A DNA stretch of 64,000 nucleotides, taken from assembly GCF_025506335.1 (NCBI RefSeq), contig NZ_JANZYO010000004.1, forward strand, positions 310,001 to 374,000, given 5' to 3'. A program made the position numbers and the translations under genes. This DNA is from Mumia quercus (GTDB taxonomy: Bacteria > Actinomycetota > Actinomycetes > Propionibacteriales > Nocardioidaceae). This document shows positions 60,803 through 64,000 of the stretch, piece by piece. The notes beneath the pieces are model-generated. The model searched no databases. It saw only the letters and a list, made by a program, of their open reading frames with translations, and had not been told where the DNA came from. Position 1 is the first letter of the stretch; each line of letters begins with the position of its first letter.

Positions 60803-62254
60803 CTACCCGTCGTCGCGCGCGGCCCACCAGGCGAGAAGCGCCTCGCGCGCCGCGTCCTCACCGAGCGGACCGCGGTCGAGGCGCAGGTCCATGAGGAACC
60901 GGTACGCCTCTCCGACCACCTTGCCGGGTCCGATGCCCAGGATGCTCATGATCGCGTTGCCGTCGAGGTCGGGGCGGATCTTCTCCAGCTCCTCGGCCTC
61001 GGCCAGGACCGCGATGCGTCGCTCGAGGTCGTCGTACGTCCGTTGGAGGCGCTCGGCCTTGCGCCGGTTGCGGGTCGTGGAGTCCGCACGGGTGAGGACG
61101 TGCAGCCGCGCGAGCTGGTCGCCGGCGTCGCGGACGTAGCGGCGTACGGCCGAGTCGGTCCACTCGCCGGTGCCGTACCCGTGGAAGCGCAGGTGCAGCT
61201 CGACGAGCTTGGTGACCTCGTCGACGACGTCGTTGGAGTAGCGCAGCGCGCGCAGCCGCTTGCGGGCGAGCTTGGCCCCGACGACGTCGTGGTGGTGGAA
61301 CGTGACCGTCCCGTCGTCGGCGAAGCGGCGCGTCTTCGGCTTGCCGATGTCGTGCAGCAGCGCCGCGAGACGGATGACCAGGTCGGGCCCACCGTCGGGG
61401 AGGCGGTCCTCGAGCGCGATCGCCTGCTCGAGGACGGTGAGCGAGTGGTCGTACACGTCCTTGTGGCGGTGGTGCTCGTCGCGCTCGAGGCGCAGCGCGG
61501 GGAGCTCAGGAAGCACGTACGCCGCGATCCCGGTGTCGACCAGCAGCGTGAGACCCGCGCGCGGGTGGTCGGCGAGCAGGGTCTTGTCGAGCTCGTCGCG
61601 GACGCGCTCGGCCGACACGATGGTGATGCGCTCGGCCATGGCGGTCATGGCGGCGACGACCTCCTCCACCGGGGTGAAGCCCAGCTGCGCGACGAAGCGG
61701 GCCGCCCGCATCATCCGCAGCGGGTCGTCGTCGAACGACTGGGTCGGCGACACCGGCGTCCGGAGAAGGCCTGCGTCGAGGTCGGCGAGCCCTCCGAAAG
61801 GGTCGACGAAGGTCGCCGAGTCCAGGAGGTACGCCATGGCGTTCACCGTGAAGTCGCGGCGAGAGAGGTCACCCTCGAGCGAGTCGCCGTACGAGACCTG
61901 CGGCTTGCGCGAGGACGCGTCGTACTCCTCGCTGCGATAGGTGGTGACCTCGATCTGCAGGTCGCCCTTGCGTGCGGCGATGGTGCCGTAGTCGCGGCCG
62001 ACGTCCCACGTCGCGTCGGCCCAGGCGTCGAGGATGCGCTCGCTGTCGTCGGGACGGGCGGACGTGGTCACGTCCCAGTCGTGGGTCGGTCGGCCGAGGA
62101 CGGCGTCGCGCACAGGGCCGCCGACGAGGGCCAGCGTGTGGCCGGCGTCACCGAAACGACGGGCGAGCTCGAGCACCTCGGGCGCCGCGTCGAGTCGGTC
62201 GGCGAGTGCTGCCCCGGGATCGTGCAGGGCGGGGGAAGGGGACGCGGTGGCCAT
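60803..62254 (-). CDS. CCA tRNA nucleotidyltransferase
   Basis: 483 aa from ATG at 62254. It adds or repairs the 3' CCA of tRNAs. Nucleotidyltransferase motif GGPVRDAVLGRPTHDWDVTT (about 44-63) with the DWD metal-binding acids, RRDFTVNAMAYLL, and a C-terminal HD domain LLHDIGKPKTRRF and TFHHHDVVGAKLARKRL. As in M. tuberculosis (pcnA, Rv3907c), it is divergent from a large secreted-type protein. No NUDIX gene lies between them here. Confidence 0.94.
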   Translation of the reverse strand: MATASPSPALHDPGAALADRLDAAPEVLELARRFGDAGHTLALVGGPVRDAVLGRPTHDWDVTTSARPDDSERILDAWADATWDVGRDYGTIAARKGDLQIEVTTYRSEEYDASSRKPQVSYGDSLEGDLSRRDFTVNAMAYLLDSATFVDPFGGLADLDAGLLRTPVSPTQSFDDDPLRMMRAARFVAQLGFTPVEEVVAAMTAMAERITIVSAERVRDELDKTLLADHPRAGLTLLVDTGIAAYVLPELPALRLERDEHHRHKDVYDHSLTVLEQAIALEDRLPDGGPDLVIRLAALLHDIGKPKTRRFADDGTVTFHHHDVVGAKLARKRLRALRYSNDVVDEVTKLVELHLRFHGYGTGEWTDSAVRRYVRDAGDQLARLHVLTRADSTTRNRRKAERLQRTYDDLERRIAVLAEAEELEKIRPDLDGNAIMSILGIGPGKVVGEAYRFLMDLRLDRGPLGEDAAREALLAWWAARDDG

Positions 62255-62329
62255 GACCCACCACTCTACGGGGCGGCCTCGACCGTGGCTGGGTCCGCCG
62301 ATTCGACCGCTCGCTCTAGCATTGCCCCG

Positions 62330-64000
62330 ATGACACGCGCCGAAGTCCGCTCCTCCCGTCCCGCGCACCGCGGCGCCGTACGGGGGCTGCTGGCGACCGC
62401 GCTGGTCGCCCTGATGGCGGCGCTGCTGGCGGCGCCCCCGTCCGTCGCGCCCGCCCGCGCCGCGGACGCCGACCGCCTTGCCGTCGCGATCGACGCGTTG
62501 TCACCGGCGACGCTGAGCAAGGGTGACACGCTGACGATCAGCGGCCGCGTCACCAACCCGTCGTCCCAGGCATGGAGCCGCCTGCGCGTCCACCTCGTGA
62601 TGCCGGCCGTACCGCTCGGCGACGCCGCCGCTCTGGACGAGGCACTCGCGAACCCCTCCGCGGAGGTCACCGGGACCCGGTTCACCACGGGTGGCGCCGT
62701 GGTGGCTGCCGGTGACCTGGCCCCTGGCGACACGACGACCTTCCAGCTCCAGGTGCCGTTCTCCCAGCTGCGGGTGACGACCGAGGGCGTCTATCCCGTC
62801 GGCGTCCACGTGCTGGCCACCGGGCCCGACGGCAACCGCTCGCCGGACGCCGTGGGGCGTGGCTACACGAGCATCCCCTTCGTCGGGAAGAAACCCTCCA
62901 AGACCGCGCAGGTGTCGATCGTCTGGCCGTTCATCGCACCGGTGCAGCGCGACGACCGCAACCGCTACGCCGACACCACGGGCCTCGTCCAGTCCGTGTC
63001 GCCCGGCGGTCGCCTCAGGCGCCTGCTCGACCTCGCCCGTTCTGACGAGTCGTCGCCGTCCACGGTGCTGCTCGACCCGGCCCTGCTCGACGCGCTGCGT
63101 GACATCGCTGCCGACTCCTACGGCCCCAACCGCCAGGGCGGACCCGGGGGCACCGCCACCTTCGTCCCCGAGGGTGAGCCGACGCCGGCGCCTGCCGACC
63201 CCGACGAGGCCGACCCCGACGAGGCGCCGACCGAGCCCAGCGATGCGCGCGCACGCGTCGCGACGTTCCTCACCGACCTCGTGGCCTACGCCAAGACCCA
63301 TCCGGTGTGGGCCGTGCCGTACGGGCGACCCGACGCGTTCGCGATCACCCGACGCAGCGCCGGAGAGGCCGGCGCAACCGTGGTCGAGGCGGCCAAGACG
63401 GCGACCGAGGCGACGCTCGCGCAGTTCGGGCTGAGCGCACGGACGGTCCTGTGGCCCCCCAACGGGATCACCAACGCCGGCAGGCTCGCAGGCTCGCGCC
63501 AGCTCGGGACCGAGATCGCGGTCCTGTCCCCCGAGGTGCTGCCCGAGTGGACCCCCGCCGACGGGACAGGGCTGCGCGCCGAGGTCCGCGGCGCCCCGAT
63601 GGACGTCGTGGTCGTCGACCCCGGGCTCCAGGCGGACTCGTCGGCCACGAGCCCGGCGCTCGCCCTGCGCCAGCGCATCGCCTCGCGCGCGGCGCTCGGC
63701 CTCACCGGGGGTGGCGCGCGCAGGATCGTGGTGCTCCCGTCGGCCACGTTCGACCCGGGCAACGAGTGGGCTCGCGCCCAGTTCCACGACGTGTTCGACG
63801 CCCCCTGGGTACGCCCGGTGACCGCCGACGCCGTCCTCGCGAAGGCGCGCCGCTGGACCGGCCGCATCGCGCTGCCCCCGCGGGCTAACCAGCGCCCGAT
63901 CACGGCCGAGCAGGTCGAGGCGGCAGCACGGATCGTCGACGGCGGGCGCGTCGTCAGCGAGCTGCTCGGCGACGACGAGGGGCGCGACATCTTCTACGCG
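62330..64000 (+). CDS. DUF6049-family secreted protein, 5' part (Rv3909-like)
   Basis: A 557-codon frame from ATG at 62330 runs without stop to the end of the window. The signal peptide (LLATALVALMAALLAAPPSVAPARA, key LATALVALMAALLAAP) precedes an Ig-like domain (TLSKGDTLTISGRVTNPSSQ) and FQLQVPFSQLRVTTEGVYPVGVHV. Acidic/Pro linker at about 285-305. This fits the DUF6049 wall-associated protein normally followed by the MurJ flippase gene. Its role is unknown, presumed peptidoglycan-related. Start chosen for the signal peptide. Confidence 0.8.
   Translation, partial: MTRAEVRSSRPAHRGAVRGLLATALVALMAALLAAPPSVAPARAADADRLAVAIDALSPATLSKGDTLTISGRVTNPSSQAWSRLRVHLVMPAVPLGDAAALDEALANPSAEVTGTRFTTGGAVVAAGDLAPGDTTTFQLQVPFSQLRVTTEGVYPVGVHVLATGPDGNRSPDAVGRGYTSIPFVGKKPSKTAQVSIVWPFIAPVQRDDRNRYADTTGLVQSVSPGGRLRRLLDLARSDESSPSTVLLDPALLDALRDIAADSYGPNRQGGPGGTATFVPEGEPTPAPADPDEADPDEAPTEPSDARARVATFLTDLVAYAKTHPVWAVPYGRPDAFAITRRSAGEAGATVVEAAKTATEATLAQFGLSARTVLWPPNGITNAGRLAGSRQLGTEIAVLSPEVLPEWTPADGTGLRAEVRGAPMDVVVVDPGLQADSSATSPALALRQRIASRAALGLTGGGARRIVVLPSATFDPGNEWARAQFHDVFDAPWVRPVTADAVLAKARRWTGRIALPPRANQRPITAEQVEAAARIVDGGRVVSELLGDDEGRDIFYA

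Noticed and set aside
1-64000. tRNA or rRNA genes
   Set aside because: I saw no cloverleaf-like segment with a TTCGA-type arm in any intergenic gap, and no rRNA sequence. A dedicated tRNA search would settle it.

Overview
The window is chromosomal DNA of a high-GC actinobacterium. Evidence for this is the very GC-rich third codon positions, frequent GTG starts, ATGA/GTGA gene overlaps, an actinobacterial-type Ku, a myo-inositol-3-phosphate synthase, an F420-type oxidoreductase and a PonA1-like penicillin-binding protein. The backbone dnaB ... rplI-rpsR-ssb-rpsF ... glycosyltransferase-like membrane protein-ponA / padR-ino1 keeps the relative order and orientation known from Mycobacterium tuberculosis Rv0046c-Rv0058. 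Here it is opened by two accessory insertions of about 15 kb and 12 kb. A CCA-adding enzyme followed by a DUF6049 protein closes the window, as near Rv3907c-Rv3909. A Nocardioidaceae-like host (Propionibacteriales) is plausible but not proven.

Layout. 1-22 kb is accessory: envelope peptidases (M15, M1), DoxX proteins, many one-component regulators (TetR, QsdR-like, HxlR) each beside the gene it probably controls, a drug exporter, CHAD and DUF389 proteins, a DSD1-like PLP enzyme, a bicupin with two matching TetR operators, and an ECF sigma factor (SnoaL-type extension) overlapped by a rifamycin ADP-ribosyltransferase (arr) and a YjbR-like frame broken by an in-frame TAA. 22-24 kb is dnaB, followed by a 417-bp gap rich in DnaA-box-like sequences. 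24-31 kb holds an ABC exporter, a MarR regulator with a Cys cluster, MFS and MATE exporters and small unknown genes. 31-38.5 kb holds Ku, an F420-type oxidoreductase, a GCS2 ligase and a dormancy-type group: DoxX, a flavin-fold protein, a tandem universal stress protein and a DevR/DevS-like two-component pair. 38.5-40.4 kb is the rplI-rpsR-ssb-rpsF operon. 40.5-52.5 kb is accessory: ZIP transporter, AbiEi-nuclease fusion, FtsX/LolD ABC system, pirin, HNH nuclease, FemAB plus a divergent Alr-like protein, epoxide hydrolase and WYL regulator. 52.4-64 kb is core: the membrane glycosyltransferase-like protein, PBP, PadR, Ino1, an MFS protein, a second M15 peptidase, the CCA-adding enzyme and the 5' part of a DUF6049 protein.

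The non-coding signals are as informative as the genes. An 85-bp element made of three hairpins occurs three times in intergenic DNA; two copies bracket the AbiEi-nuclease gene. An inverted motif CCTTTGGT-N13-ACCAAAGG occurs in two divergent promoter regions 29 kb apart. Several clean palindromes sit at regulator/target boundaries. All gene functions are assigned by reading motifs in the translations; no database search was run.
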